Part shown: in pieces, positions 21,556 to 33,029 of the stretch
Layout of the letters: each line of letters begins with the position of its first letter
Numbering within the stretch: position 1 is the stretch's first letter
Made by a program: the position numbers and the translations under genes
Assembly: GCA_032622095.1 (NCBI GenBank)
Contig: CP136069.1
Location: 63,966,819 to 64,030,818 of the forward strand
Length of the DNA stretch: 64,000 bases
From: Siphonodentalium dalli
Lineage: Eukaryota; Mollusca; Scaphopoda; Gadilida; Siphonodentaliidae
Reading direction: 5' to 3'
The notes under the pieces: model-generated
Seen by the model: only the letters and a program-made list of their open reading frames with translations
What the model was told of the DNA's origin: nothing
Databases searched by the model: none

Positions 21556-22200
21556 ACAGCTTGTGTCCCTGAAGTACAGAAGGTTAACAGGAGATCTGAT
21601 AGAGGTGTTCAAAATCTTGAAGGGATTCTACAATATTAATCCAGAATTGCTGTTCACAAGATCGACATACAGTAATGCTCTTAATTAATCAACCTCTTAA
21701 CCACAGCAGAATTATGGGTAACTTTTCAGGATTTAGTCGGAAATATGGCTTGTTGCCATTCATCGGAAAGCTCTCGCCGAGAGCTTTCCGATGAATGGCA
21801 ACAAGCCATATTTCCGACTAAATCCTGAAAAGTTACCCATAATTCTGCGGTGTTAAGAGGTTGATTAATTAGAGCATTACTGTACATGTCCACCAGAGGA
21901 CGTACATTCTTATAAACTATCATTAGAACATAACAAAGATGTGAGGAAATATATCTTTTCCCAGAGAGTTTGTAGTACCCGGTAGCTGGAATGCTCTGCC
22001 AGCAACTAGTAGAGACTGAGTCAATGGTGGAATTTATTATAGTATTAGATTGCCCCTCAATGACATCAAATTCAATAGCGACCTTCCATGAACATTCTGT
22101 TAGTTATATTATATTATTCTAAAATCAAGTGTATGTATGTACCGGGACTGAGAGTCTAACTGACTCATTCTGTTTTATTTATTATAATAAATAAATGATA
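21556..22200 (+). pseudogene. Non-LTR retrotransposon (CR1/L2-like) reverse transcriptase, 3' remnant
   Basis: The plus strand reads LVSLKYRRLTGDLIEVFKIL, then KGFYNINPELLFTRS. This is the RR-x2-GD-x-I-x-V-(F/Y)K-I block at the C-terminal end of many CR1/L2/Jockey-type reverse transcriptases. M1 at 21670-21882 then interrupts it. Beyond M1 come stop codons and frameshifts, with recognisable KDVRKYIFSQRV and SWNALPATSRD (the usual F-x-R-V...WN-x-LP motif). The fragment ends in an AATAAATAAATGATAG tail near 22196, compatible with the short 3' repeats of such elements. The 5' part, including the catalytic palm, is missing. Family level is from knowledge; the clade is uncertain. Confidence 0.75.
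21670..21882. mobile_element. M1 MITE copy 7
   Basis: Complete 213-bp palindrome, TA at 21668-21669 and 21883-21884. It splits the reverse-transcriptase remnant. Confidence 0.95.
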
Positions 22201-22500
22201 GTAAACCGCCAGCAGAATGGTAGTATATAACTTTGTAAACTGAGATCCCAACCCTCACCCACATTTGATATATCTGAGCTCAGTGACCAATGAAAAATGG
22301 CACTATTAATTTAAAAAACAAATTTAATGGAATATTGTACTGAGGGGATTATCATATATACCAGCAATGGTTCAAATATCGACAAGCAGGGATTTGTGAT
22401 CCACGCACAGAGAACGTAACCTAATTTGTGTATCTGGGCAAGTTTGTCAGTAACTTTTGCTTTTCAAGGGTCAATGGAGTGATTTTATGGTGAAATTAGA
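22201..22500. other. Unassigned AT-rich DNA
   Basis: Nothing recognised. Confidence 0.45.
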
Positions 22501-22720
22501 GTAGTTATCCCATAGTAAATGTTCAGATAATAAGTTCAGCAAATGACAATATGAACTTATTATCTTAATATTTCCCTCAATAAATATATAGGGCTCCTGC
22601 ACTTTTATTTATGTGTCGTCTGATTTAATTAATCACCTTAACATCCCTCCAAATCAATAATAGACCATTCCGATGTACACATTTTAACTGACTGGAAGAA
22701 TCCATTCAGTACAGAAAGGG
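22501..22720. mobile_element. T4 TTAA MITE, left end lost
   Basis: GTAGTTATCCCATAG, GTTCAGATAATAAGTTCA and its inverse, ending CAGTACAGAAAGGG with TTAA at 22721-22724. Confidence 0.85.
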
Positions 22721-22869
22721 TTAAAACATGGATGAAAATGTTAGTAGCAGAAATGAACACAAATTGTGCATCATCAAAACTATTGACAATCGATCACTTA
22801 CTGAGATATGGCACCTTGTTTTTAAAGGGTTTATAATGTGAAACATTTACCTCCACATTGTCTGGCGAG

Positions 22870-23123
22870 CAAGCCTTGAAATAGTGTGCCTGTCATTTGC
22901 AGAATGAGGTCCCCAGAGGGTGAATTTAGTGATGCTACACCGCATTGCGGGCTAGCATCACCAAATTCACCCTATGGGAACCTCATTCTGCTGAGTTGTA
23001 AGCAGAATGAGGTCCCCAGAGGGTGAATTTGGTGATGCTAGCCCGCTATGCGGGGTAGCATCACTAAATTCACCCTCTGGGGACCTCATTCTGCAAATGA
23101 CAGGCACACTATTTCAAGGCTTG
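22870..23123. mobile_element. H2 hAT-MITE, complete copy (254 bp)
   Basis: CAAGCCTTGAAATAG and CTATTTCAAGGCTTG ends, 8-bp TSD CTGGCGAG at 22862-22869 and 23124-23131. Nearly identical to the copy at 7916. The duplicate segment at about 24133 (GTTCAGCGAGAAGTGAC) is an approximate empty site. Confidence 0.95.
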
Positions 23124-23224
23124 CTGGCGAGAAGTGACAATAATATCCTCAATTTGAATAGTAATCCCAAATAATTGATCACATCAATGGGAATGAAATT
23201 GAAAATCTCAAAACAAGCATGATA

Positions 23225-23434
23225 CAGTAATGCCCTAAATAATCGACTCCTTAACACAGCAGAATTATGGGTAACTTTTCAGGATTTAGTTGGAAATATG
23301 GCTTGTTGCCATTCATCGGAAAGCTCTCACAGAGCTTTCTGATGAATGGCAACAAGCCATATTTCCGACTAAATCCTGAACAGTTACCCATAATTCTGCT
23401 ATGGTTAAGGAGTCGATTATTTAGGGCACTACTT
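23225..23434. mobile_element. M1 MITE copy 8
   Basis: Full palindrome; the right end is mutated (GGGCACTACTTA). Confidence 0.9.
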
Positions 23435-23847
23435 ATACTTGCAACAGAAAAATATTCAACAGTAGACCTACAGTAACAATATGTCTCAGTTACCTGCCAG
23501 AATGTTTATATCTCACTTTAAATACTAATGCAAGAAAATATCCAAAGTTCCAAACACAAATACGAATGAAACATTTCCCAGTGATAACTGCTACTAGTCA
23601 CATTGTTCCAAGCACTGTTTTGAAGCTAATATATGAAAGGTTCTTGGTTGTAAAATATCTGTCTAATATGACTCCAGGTAAATCCTACAGAAAACAAGTT
23701 GGATTATCAATGTAGTGTCAGCTGTCATTTCAAGATCCACCATACCTGAAGCAAAGTTCCACCACTATCTGTTGTATTTAGGATTTGCATCAAATGGAGA
23801 AATGGAAAATTTAATAGCCGAAATGGACACTTATGCATGATATTATA

Positions 23848-24080
23848 CAGTAATGCACAAAATAATCGACTCCTTAACCACAGCAGAATTATGATAGCAG
23901 AATTATGGTTAATTTTTCAGGATTTAGTCGGAAATATTGCTTGTTGCCATTCATCGGAAAGCTCTTAGTGAGAGCTTTCCGATGAATGGCAATTTAACAA
24001 GCCATATTTCCAAAATAAATCCTGAAAAGTTACCTATAATTCTGCTGTGGTTAAGGAGTCGATTATTTAGGGCACTACTG
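23848..24080. mobile_element. M1 MITE copy 9
   Basis: TA flanks, full palindrome with a small internal duplication of GCAGAATTATG on the left arm. Confidence 0.92.
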
Positions 24081-24153
24081 TAGTAATCTCATTATGAACA
24101 GGTTAATTGCATGAAATATTTACCTCAGGATCGTTCAGCGAGAAGTGACAGCA

Positions 24154-24234
24154 AAATACTCAGGGAGTTCCACTAACTACAAATACTCAGGGAGTTCCAC
24201 TAACTACAAATGCTCAGGGAGTTCCGCTAACTAA
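24154..24234. repeat. Three-unit tandem repeat, 27 bp
   Basis: AATACTCAGGGAGTTCC plus ACTAACTAC repeated three times with two substitutions in the last unit. Confidence 0.95.
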
Positions 24235-24679
24235 AATTATCCTCAATTTGAATAATAGTAATCCAAAATAACTGACCACATCAAGGACTAAAGAATACTA
24301 AAAGTTTGTAAAATCTCAGTGACAATGATCCCAGTAGGAGCACCAATTTTTAAAAGAAGCAGCAACAATATGAATAATTACCTACCAACAAATATAGTAT
24401 GTCCACATATCTCTTTAACCCTTTACCCAACAGAACGGCCCTGTGCCAATGCATTATCTTATATATGCGAGTCGACCATAGGTCGCCTCGCATATATAAG
24501 AGAATGCATTGACTTAACACATTAAAAATTATAAAATTGTTAAAGAATGTAAGAAAAAATGGTATAAAGTGTTAAAAAAAGATTTTTTTTAGGCCAATGC
24601 ATTCTCTTATATATGCGAGGCGACCCATGGTCGACTCACATATATAAGAGAATGCAATGGCACAGGGCATAACTGTAAC

Positions 24680-27600
24680 TAGAGTTTAATTCGGGACCGG
24701 GAATTCCCGGTTCCCGATTTCCAATTGACAAGTCCCGAAATCCGGATTTTCAAAACCGGGAACCGGGAAATGTAAAAAGTCCACTGTGATGCGATTTGAG
24801 TCGGAACATAATGTATTTAATAGTGTGTATTTGTACGTTTTAAGCACAATCATGTATATCGTTTGATCGTTAGATTCGTTACCATCATATCTAGTGTTAA
24901 CTGCAGTCTGCACGTAATTATAACGTTTTTGGGGCACCCTGGAATGGCCGGCATTGATGGTGTTACTAATATTATTATATAAACAGACACAGTGAAATTG
25001 ACAAGTTGACATATAACTTGACAACACTGTCTCACTCGCCATTTGAGGTCAAACACATCAATGCGATTCTGCGACATGAATTCCATGATGGCATCACTGA
25101 CGCGGCTTTTCCGTTTGTCGGGGACTTCTTTGATCTAGAGTCTAGACAGTGTTGTATATTTCAAATGACCTTGCACGGTTGCACCGAACGTTGCGAGTTT
25201 GCAAAGCTGTGTGAACTTGTGAAGGTCGCTTAAGATGACGACATCATGAGTCATGACGTCATTTGTGCTATATACATGACAAACGTTTCTTACGATAGTT
25301 AGATCATTTGATGCCGTCACGTAACTCACATTGCCGTGTTGTTCGTGTAAATCGTGTTATTATTAATTATTATACAGTGAATCAGTGACTGACTGGATAT
25401 GGCTTGCAGGCAAAATGCCTCGCCGGTTTGGGAATATTTCATTCGTCAGGCTAATAACAAAGCGGAATGCAAACAGTGCTCAAAAATATTGACGCTATCC
25501 GGTGGCTCAACGGGGGGCTTGAGCAAGCATATAAAACTTGTTCACAGGATCGAGATGAAACGCCCTGCAGATGTGAAGACCGAACCAGGTTCTTCTAAAA
25601 TACCTAGACAAAGAACTGTGGATCAATTCCTGCGAAAGGAGAAGGTATCCCTTGAACAGACTCTCGCAAAATTGGCAGCTGTTGATGGTCTGTCCATTTA
25701 CGCTATCGTCAATAGTGAATATATTCGTTCATGCATGGAGCGTGATGAACTCAAATTACCGAAAAACCCATCCGACGTGATGTCTCTTCTCGGTAAACAT
25801 GTTGCCCAAATCCGATCAGATATGGGTGTGGAATTCGTGCGCAGGATTGAAAATGGTGAACGGTTCTCGCTCACTCTTGATGAATGGACTAGTATAAGGA
25901 ACAGACGTTATCTAAATATCGACATACACGGGAAGAACGGTGTGTTTTGGAACACTGGTTTACGTCGCATTACAGGGAAATTTACGTCCGAAGCCACCCT
26001 CGAGGCCGTAAGGGAGCATCTGGCAGAGTTCAAGATAGACATTGATAAACATTGCGCTATTTGCACGAGTGATGGCGCTGCGGTGATGGTGAAGTTTGGA
26101 CGTCTAATGCCAACGACGGCTGTACTGTGTTATAGTCACGGGATCCACTTGGGGGTTAGCGATGTCATGTATAAATGCACCCAATCAACACAACTTACAC
26201 AAGACGATAATGATGAAGAGACCGACGAGAGTGGTGAAGCTACAGAGATTCAGAATCAGAACGTTGAACACGAAGAGAATGAAGACAGTGATCAGTCAGA
26301 TGATGAGTTTGGAGATGCTGATATAGAGATACAAGAGGAAACACCAGAGTTAGAAGTCAGTTATGCCGAGATAGTCAAGAAAGTGAGGAACGACTGCAAG
26401 AAATTTCGTCGTGGACGCGCTGACGAAATACTGCAGCAGTATGTTGTGGCTGAGTTTCGCACCGAATTAAAGCCATTGATTGACGTAAAGACAAGATGGA
26501 ATAGCATTGAAACCATGTTCACGCGATATTTAAAATTGCGTCTGTGTATGCTGAAGGCGTTCGTTGACCTCAAATCAAAATCGTGCATCACAGAAGAAGA
26601 GCTTGTCGTTGTGAGAGATATCGCGGCGACGTTAAGGCCAATTACGATTGCGAACGAGGCACTCTGTAGGCGAGAGACAACGTTTATTTCTGCCGAGGGG
26701 ATTCTAAAATTCCTGTTTACACAGTTGAATAAAGTGAACTGTGACTTCAGTTCCCAAATGTTCGAAAAGCTACAAGAGCGAATCGGCAAACGCCGAGATA
26801 AAACATTAGTAACATTGCTTCTGTATCTGCACGATAACGAAGCATTTAGTAGGGCTGTCAAGCCTGTCACTGTAGCGTCACCTGCTCCTGCTGTGGTTGA
26901 TAGTTCATTCTTCGAACTGTCAACCAAAGCAGCACGGGTGAAATTAGCTAAAACGGAACTGATGCGTCTGCGTACCCTGGACGCCTTATCTGATGAAAAC
27001 ACGCAGGATCTCGAATCGAGTACCGATGTACCCACTCCAGTAACGGTCCCCACACTGGAAGCGGAGCTGCAAGGTTTCATTGACGCTTCAACATCGCACA
27101 AATCTCGCACAGGTGGAAACGTGCAGCGAACCACACCCAACATCGCTGCAGAGTTTAAATTGTACGAAGCGAACAACGTGCGGACAGAAAACTTAAATTT
27201 CCTATATGAAGCCCTGAAAACAGGCAAACCGACATCTGTGGAGTCCGAGCGTAGCTTCTCGACTGCTGGCAAATTTTCAACGAAGATTCGGTCACGATTA
27301 AGTGACAGTTCTTTAAGCAACCTTCTGTTTCCAAGGAAGTTCTATCGCAAAACTACTACCGTACGTAAAAGTTAAACAGACGGTTGCTTAACGAACTTTC
27401 ACTTAAGGGTGATCGAGTCTTCGTTGATGCTGCTAAATTGATGACATTAACGGTACGGTACGCTAAACTACAGTACGATTTGACTATGAAAAATTGAAAA
27501 TCAATCATGTGTTTATTTTTGTTTAAATGGCGCAAGAATGCGGCAAGATTCGCGTGTTACATTGTTGTTCAACTGTAAGTTTTAAAAGTAATTAAAGAGA

Positions 27601-27766
27601 TGTTACATTAAAACCATGTTGTGTATATATTTTGACATTCGGCAGTAAGTTATTATCATAATATGATGTCAACAAATAAACCGGGAATTTTCCCGGTTCC
27701 CGGATTCAGGGATGAAAAATTTCCCGGTTCCGTTTTCCAAAATAAACCGGGAAATATTAAACTCTA
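24680..27766 (+). mobile_element. Full-length hAT transposon (H1), 3087 bp
   Basis: Terminal inverted repeats TAGAGTTTAAT and ATTAAACTCTA are perfect over 11 bp. The 8-bp TSD ACTGTAAC flanks both sides (24672-24679 and 27767-27774). Other T1 copies read ATAACTGTAACTATCAC without a break, so the pre-insertion site is known exactly. Subterminal regions carry many CCGGGAA/TTCCCGG words, likely transposase-binding clusters (inferred). The interior has one long ORF. Matching ends, perfect TSD and an unbroken ORF suggest recent insertion and possible autonomy. Confidence 0.95.
25399..27375 (+). CDS. hAT transposase with BED zinc finger (658 aa)
   Basis: Cut-and-paste transposase of the hAT superfamily, acting in the nucleus on the ends of its own element. 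The BED finger uses C24, C27, H44 and H49 (ECKQCSK, then LSKHIKLVH). The RNase-H-like core shows the first acidic residue in LTLDEWTS (D161), the second in CTSDGAAVM (D225), LCYSHGIHLG after it, KTRWNS at 364-369, and the last acidic residue in KPTSVESERSFSTAG (E617 before R618). The C-terminal block ending LLFPRKFYRK matches the dimerisation tail. Residues 269-318 are strongly acidic, in the usual insertion-domain region. This subgroup normally has L where LLFPRK has P, one possible damaging change. The long antisense frame 27320-26361 is a shadow. An ATTAAAG near 27590 may serve for polyadenylation. Confidence 0.95.
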   Translation: MACRQNASPVWEYFIRQANNKAECKQCSKILTLSGGSTGGLSKHIKLVHRIEMKRPADVKTEPGSSKIPRQRTVDQFLRKEKVSLEQTLAKLAAVDGLSIYAIVNSEYIRSCMERDELKLPKNPSDVMSLLGKHVAQIRSDMGVEFVRRIENGERFSLTLDEWTSIRNRRYLNIDIHGKNGVFWNTGLRRITGKFTSEATLEAVREHLAEFKIDIDKHCAICTSDGAAVMVKFGRLMPTTAVLCYSHGIHLGVSDVMYKCTQSTQLTQDDNDEETDESGEATEIQNQNVEHEENEDSDQSDDEFGDADIEIQEETPELEVSYAEIVKKVRNDCKKFRRGRADEILQQYVVAEFRTELKPLIDVKTRWNSIETMFTRYLKLRLCMLKAFVDLKSKSCITEEELVVVRDIAATLRPITIANEALCRRETTFISAEGILKFLFTQLNKVNCDFSSQMFEKLQERIGKRRDKTLVTLLLYLHDNEAFSRAVKPVTVASPAPAVVDSSFFELSTKAARVKLAKTELMRLRTLDALSDENTQDLESSTDVPTPVTVPTLEAELQGFIDASTSHKSRTGGNVQRTTPNIAAEFKLYEANNVRTENLNFLYEALKTGKPTSVESERSFSTAGKFSTKIRSRLSDSSLSNLLFPRKFYRKTTTVRKS

Positions 27767-27909
27767 ACTGTAACTATCACAATGTGGTCAAGGAGCCGGT
27801 TCCAATGATATCCATATTTGTATGGTTCTATTGAGACAGACCGAAGATATTTTAGGCTGTTGAAGCTTTATTTGGCCGGTTTTGGCCGGTTTGTTGGGTA
27901 AAGGGTTAA

Positions 27910-28165
27910 CCCTTTCTATACTAAATGGATTTAGTTGTAAAAGTATACATTGTACGGTCCATTATTCATTTGGAGGGTGTTCAGATAATAAAAGCAGACA
28001 AGACAGAAAAGCAGAATAATACAAGAACAGAATTATTCATATTCATTGGTGAGAAATGTTCAGATAATATGTTCAACAAATGACCTATGGTAGTTCGTTG
28101 AACTTATTGTCTGAACATTTCCTACAGGATAACTACTCGTCAATGAGTATTTAGTATAGAAAGGG
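27910..28165. mobile_element. T4 TTAA MITE copy sharing its TTAA with T1
   Basis: CCCTTTCTATACTAAATGG begins directly after TTAA 27906-27909, which is also the right TTAA of T1 copy 2. The right end TTTAGTATAGAAAGGG is followed by TTAC, a mutated TTAA. Confidence 0.92.
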
Positions 28166-28299
28166 TTACCGGTAAACACTAATTCAAGAAAATATCCAAG
28201 CAGAAATAAGAATGAAACTTCCGGCACTGATATAATAGTAAATAGACACTGTTCTATAACCAACAAGACATCACTATGTGAATTACTCTCAGTAGCATA

Positions 28300-29720
28300 T
28301 TACCTGTCTAATATGACTCCAGGTAAATCCTACAGAAAACAAGTTGGATTATCAATGTAGTATCAGCCGCCAGAATCAATCAGTCATTCCAGAATACACT
28401 GTAATTGAAGCAATGTACGGTCTGATATGTTGACAGTGATAGATATCCTTCTATATAAAAATAGGCTAGATCATTATTAAGTAGTCACTAGTGTCAAAGT
28501 TCTGTCAATCTAATACAGAATAATTCAGATAAGAAACAAAGTATCACTATAAATTGTATCTGAATTGACGACAGTGGTAAATTTCCATCTAACAATTCCA
28601 GGAAATATTACAGAAAATAAGCTACATCTTCAAAGTAGTACTATGCAGAATTATTCAATCGTTTCAGAAAACACGGTTCTTAAACCAATGAACATTCACT
28701 ATCTGAATTGTAGTCAGCGGTATATACTTGATGCATCAGAAAAGGCCACAATAACATGGAACCATTCTGCGATCCTTCTATAGTAACAAGCTGAGCGAGC
28801 CATTTATATGAAAACCGATCATACATGTCACCACTATGCTAAATTCCTGACTGACTTATGCAATAACTTAATACATGTAGCTATTTCATGGCAATAATTT
28901 TTTTTTTAAACCCATTGTAATAGCTTATCATACTTATCACTACTATGTTAAATTCCTGACTGACTTATGCAAAAACTTAATGGCAATATTTTCAGAAAAA
29001 TAAAAATAAATCTAATTATATTCATCTTAAAGAAAACAAGCTGGATTATCAGAGTGGTATCAGCTGCCAGAATCAGTCAGTTGTTTCAGTTAGACACAAC
29101 ATAGCAATAAACCATCAGCTAGACACACCATAGCAATAAACTGATCAGCTAGACACAACATAGCAATGATCCATCACTATCTGAATATTGTCCAGGGTAG
29201 TACACACCCAGGCTGTACACACCGGTATATAAATATCTAATGATTCAGAAAATCCTACAGAAAAAGAATCTACATTGTCAAAGCAGCATTACCTTGTGCA
29301 GTATTATTCAGTCATTTCAGAAAACAGTTCTTAAACCAAATAACCTTCACTATCTCTTGTATCTGAATTGTGTAGTAAATATCCTTTTATCAATACCAGG
29401 AAATCCTACAGAAAATAAACTATAGCATCAAGAATTATTCAGTCATTCCAGAAAACACAGTTCTTAAAGCAATGAAGCTGTATCTGAATTGTCAACATTA
29501 GTAAATAGCATTTTAACGATTCATAGAAATCCTGCAGAACAATAATCCAGATTGTTACAATAGAATCAGTTGTCAATCTAACGCAGAATCATTCAGTCTT
29601 TCCTGAAAACATAGTTCTTAAAGCATTGAAGCATCACAATCTGAATCGTAGACAGCGGTATAGACCTGATGAAGCAGAATCGCACACAATAACATGGAAT
29701 CATTCTGCGGATCGTCTATA
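28300..29720. repeat. Array of diverged local duplications
   Basis: At least five segments begin with a CCAGGAAATCCTACAGAAAA variant and run into AAGCTACATTATCAAAGTAG, CAGTCATTTCAGAAAACA and CAATGAACMWTCACTATCTG. The first (28306-28360) matches 23656-23712, so the block also extends to the left of the hAT-bearing region. Confidence 0.75.
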
Positions 29721-30119
29721 GTAACATGCTGAGCGAGCCATTATGAAAGCAGATCATACGGGATGCTCGCGAAAAAATCAATACAATCCGACCAGAGACC
29801 TGTGTCATGAGAGAAGCCAATAATATCCCAAACAGGCTAAATCCTCTACAGCAACAAGTCAGCATGCGCGCTTGTCTGCCCGTAAATTACTAAATAGTCG
29901 CGAAAACATCCCCAAAATGCATTGGATTTTTAATATTCCATTTCATTCTTTCGTAAACAATCTGTCTGATGACCTGAACTCATTATTGGGAGAATGCTGG
30001 ATGCTTTGGTTGGTCAATATTCACTGATTCTCATCGTGTGTACTCTGTCGACATGCGGCAGCCCGGAATTTCTAACAGCCTTGAACAAATCAATTCTAAT
30101 AAGAAAAGAATTGATTAGC
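29721..30119. other. Unassigned DNA
   Basis: A plus-strand frame from 29993 reads MLDALVGQYSLILIVCTLST and continues to a stop at about codon 46. It resembles a signal peptide but has no supporting context. Confidence 0.35.
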
Positions 30120-30636
30120 ATGGAGCAGTGAAAAAGATGCATTCCTGGATGACCATAAAACTGTCTTCAATCTGTCGGAGCCCATTATGTTTAACGCATA
30201 AGTTAGGATGCTCCCCAATAGAATGTGATTGCTCCTGTGTCCAGGGATAAGAGGACTCTCTATGTTTCATTAGTAGCCACTTACCACTAATGGCCACAAC
30301 TTATTCTCTCATCTATACTATGCTATATTCCTCACTGAGACTTATTCAACATCTTTATAGTTATTTCGTTCGTTATTTATGTTCTACAATAATTATCATC
30401 TCATGATTTTATCAAAGTTGTTTGAAGGTGGGTGAAAAAGAGTTTAAATTTACTAACAGAACTCAGAAGTATTTTTTCAACCTCTATATTTATTCTCAAA
30501 TTCAAATAAATGTTTATAAATCAAAAATTTCTTTTTTTTTAAATGAACCTTGGAATTTTTTTTAACTAATTCTCTATTTCTTCTGTTTCAAATTCAAATA
30601 AAATGCTATCAATCTGTCCGAGCCCATTTTGTTTAA

Positions 30637-31083
30637 CCCTTTACCCAACAAACCGGCCAAAAACGCCCAAATAAAGCTTCAACAGCCTAAAATATCTTCG
30701 GTCTGTCTCAATAACACCATACAAATATGGATATCATTGGAACCGGTTCATTGACCACATTGTGATGGTTATAGTTATGCCCTGTGCCAATGCATTCTCT
30801 TATATATGCGAGTCGACCATAGGTCGCCTCGCATATATAAGAGAATGCATTGGCCTAAAAAAATCTTTTTTTTACCATTTTTTCTTACATTCTTTAACAA
30901 TTTTAGAATTTTTTCTTACATTTTTTAACAATTTTTATAATATTTTTCTACATTCTTTGACAATTTTATCATTTTTAATATGTGTTAAGCCAATGCATTC
31001 TCTTATATATGCGAGGCGACCTATGGTCGACTCGCATATATAAGAGAATGCATTGGCACAGGGCCGTTCTGTTGGGTAAAGGG
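30637..31083. mobile_element. T1 TTAA MITE copy 3 (longer spacer)
   Basis: TTAA at 30633-30636; the right TTAA has changed (GGGTGCTTAA). The 447-bp length comes from extra ACATTCTTTGACAATTTT units in the spacer. Two hairpins. Confidence 0.93.
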
Positions 31084-31450
31084 TGCTTAAGTTAGGGTAA
31101 TCCCCCAATAGAATGTGATTGCTCCTGTGTCCATGGCTAAGATTACCTATTATCAAGACTCTCTATGTTTCATTAGTAGCCACTTACCACTAATGACCAC
31201 AACTTATTCTCTTATCAATACTATGATAATTTCCTGACTGAGATTTCTACAACATCTTTAGTTATTTCATGGCAAAATGTTCTGAAAACAAAATTTAATA
31301 ATGTCTCCAATAATTATCATCTCATGATTTGTCAAATCAGATATTATCGAAGTTTCTTTGTCAGTTGAGGGGAAAAGAGTTTAAATTTATTAGCAGAACC
31401 CAGCAAACCATTTGTTCCTAAATGGTTTCTCCTATTAACGTCATTAAGTA

Positions 31451-31575
31451 CAGTAATGCCCTAATTAATTGACTCCTTAACCACAGCCGAATTATGGGTA
31501 ACTTTTCAGGATTTAGTTGGAATGAATCGGGGAGAGCTTTCCGATGAATGGCAACAAGCCATATTTTTATTACTG
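31451..31575. mobile_element. M1 MITE copy 10 (deleted)
   Basis: 125 bp, TA flanks, left arm plus the centre and the last bases of the right end. Confidence 0.88.
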
Positions 31576-32094
31576 TATACATTTAAAAGTTGTTTTTAAA
31601 GTATATACACTTTCAACACATTCTCCCTATTACATTTTCCTATTCAATTTATAAATTATACATAATAAAAGTATTTTTTTTAGTATACATTGAAATGTTT
31701 TTTAATCCTTTCACTTCCAAAATTCTAATAAGAGAAAAATCAATTGGCGGGGAGGAATGAAAAAGATGCATTCCTGGACGACCATAAAACTGTCTACAGT
31801 CTGTTGGATCCCATTTTGTTTTATACATAAGTTAGGATGCTCCTGTGTCCACCACTAAGAGTACCTATTATCAGCGCACTCTACATTTCATTAGTAACCA
31901 CTTACCACTAATGGCCACAACTTCTCATGTTTACCATCAGACTCTATAATACAGCTCTGTTCTGATCAAGTAAATAGCCATAAATTATCATATTCTCTTA
32001 TCTATTCTATGCTAAATTCCTGACTGAGACTTATACAACATCTTTATAGTTATTTCATGGCAAAATTTTATGAAAAAAAATATATAGTAATGTC

Positions 32095-32684
32095 CTTAAT
32101 AATCGACCCCTAAACCGCAGCAGAATTATGGGAAATTTTTCAGGATTTAGTTAGGAAATATGGTTTGCTGCCATTCATCGAAAAGCTCTTGGTGAGAGCT
32201 TTCCGATGAATGGCAACAAGCCATATTTCAGACTAAATCCTGAAAAAATTCCCATAATTCTGCTGTGGTTAACCCTTTACCCAACAAACCGGCCAAATAA
32301 AGATTCAACAACCTAAAATATCTTCGGTCTGTCTCAATAGAACCATACAAATATGGATATCATTGGAACCGGCTCCTTGACCACATTGTGATGGTTACAG
32401 TTATGCCCTGTGCCAATGCATTCTCTTATATATGCCAGTCGACCATAGGTCGCCTCGCATATATAAGAGAAAGCATTGGCCTAAAAAAAATCTTTTTTTA
32501 ACACTTTTTACCATTTTTTCTTACATTCTTTAACAATTTTATAATTTTTAATGTGTTAAGCCAATGCATTCTCTTATATATGCGAGGCGACCTATGGTCG
32601 ACTCGCATATATAAGAGAATGCATTGGCACAGGGCCGTTCTGTTGGGTAAAGGGTTAAAGGGTCATATACTTCGGGCAATACTG
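32095..32684. mobile_element. M1 MITE copy 11, interrupted by T1
   Basis: M1 ends at 32095 and 32684, TA flanks. T1 is inserted at the TTAA of the right arm (CTGTGGTTAA). After the insert the arm continues AGGGTCATATACTTCGGGCA, a variant also seen at 55077-55097. Confidence 0.9.
32273..32654. mobile_element. T1 TTAA MITE copy 4
   Basis: TTAA at 32269-32272 and 32655-32658. Two hairpins, the first with two substitutions. A few bases are missing near the left end. Confidence 0.95.
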
Positions 32685-32765
32685 TAGAAATGATCTCCAA
32701 TCATATCATCTTATGACTTTATTGACTTGTTTGACGGTGGGTGAAAAAGAGTTTAAATTTATTAA

Positions 32766-33029
32766 CCCTTTCATGATGGGAGCTGAGCTTGTGTACAGAT
32801 TTTTTTAAAAGATCAGGTGCCAAGCATTCTCTTATATATGTGAGTCTCCCATAGGGAGCCTTGCATATATAAGAGAATGAATGCACTGGCTTACAAGGTC
32901 ATGGTAAATATTGTTAGGCCAATGAATTCTATTATATATGCGAGGCTCCCTATGGGAGACTCACACATATAAGAGAATATGGCACAGGCCTTTGCAAAAT
33001 TTCAGGAAGCTCCTGTCATGAAAAAAGGG
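32766..33029. mobile_element. T2 TTAA MITE copy 6
   Basis: TTAA at 32762-32765 and 33030-33033. Two hairpins; spacer AAGGTCATGGTAAATATTG. Confidence 0.92.

Larger units (their letters stand above)
22730..24290. repeat. Direct duplication, period about 1.06 kb, with H2 and M1 insertions
   Basis: 22730-23200 and 23800-24290 share ATTTACCTC, CGAGAAGTGAC and TATCCTCAATTTGAATA. The first copy holds H2 (22870-23123) and the second M1 (23848-24080), each at a site uninterrupted in the other copy. Confidence 0.8.
24419..27905. mobile_element. T1 TTAA MITE copy 2, interrupted by the intact hAT
   Basis: T1 ends with TTAA at 24415-24418 and 27906-27909. Removing the hAT element and one TSD leaves a normal 392-bp T1. 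Two hairpins lie left of the hAT insertion, which falls in ATAACTGTAACTATCACAAT. Confidence 0.95.

Noticed and set aside
25006-25233. Small ORF upstream of the transposase as an extra transposon gene
   Set aside because: It lies in the left subterminal and leader region, shows no motif, and the main ORF starts well without it.
26361-27320. 319-codon minus-strand ORF
   Set aside because: Antisense shadow of the hAT transposase, with no domain of its own.
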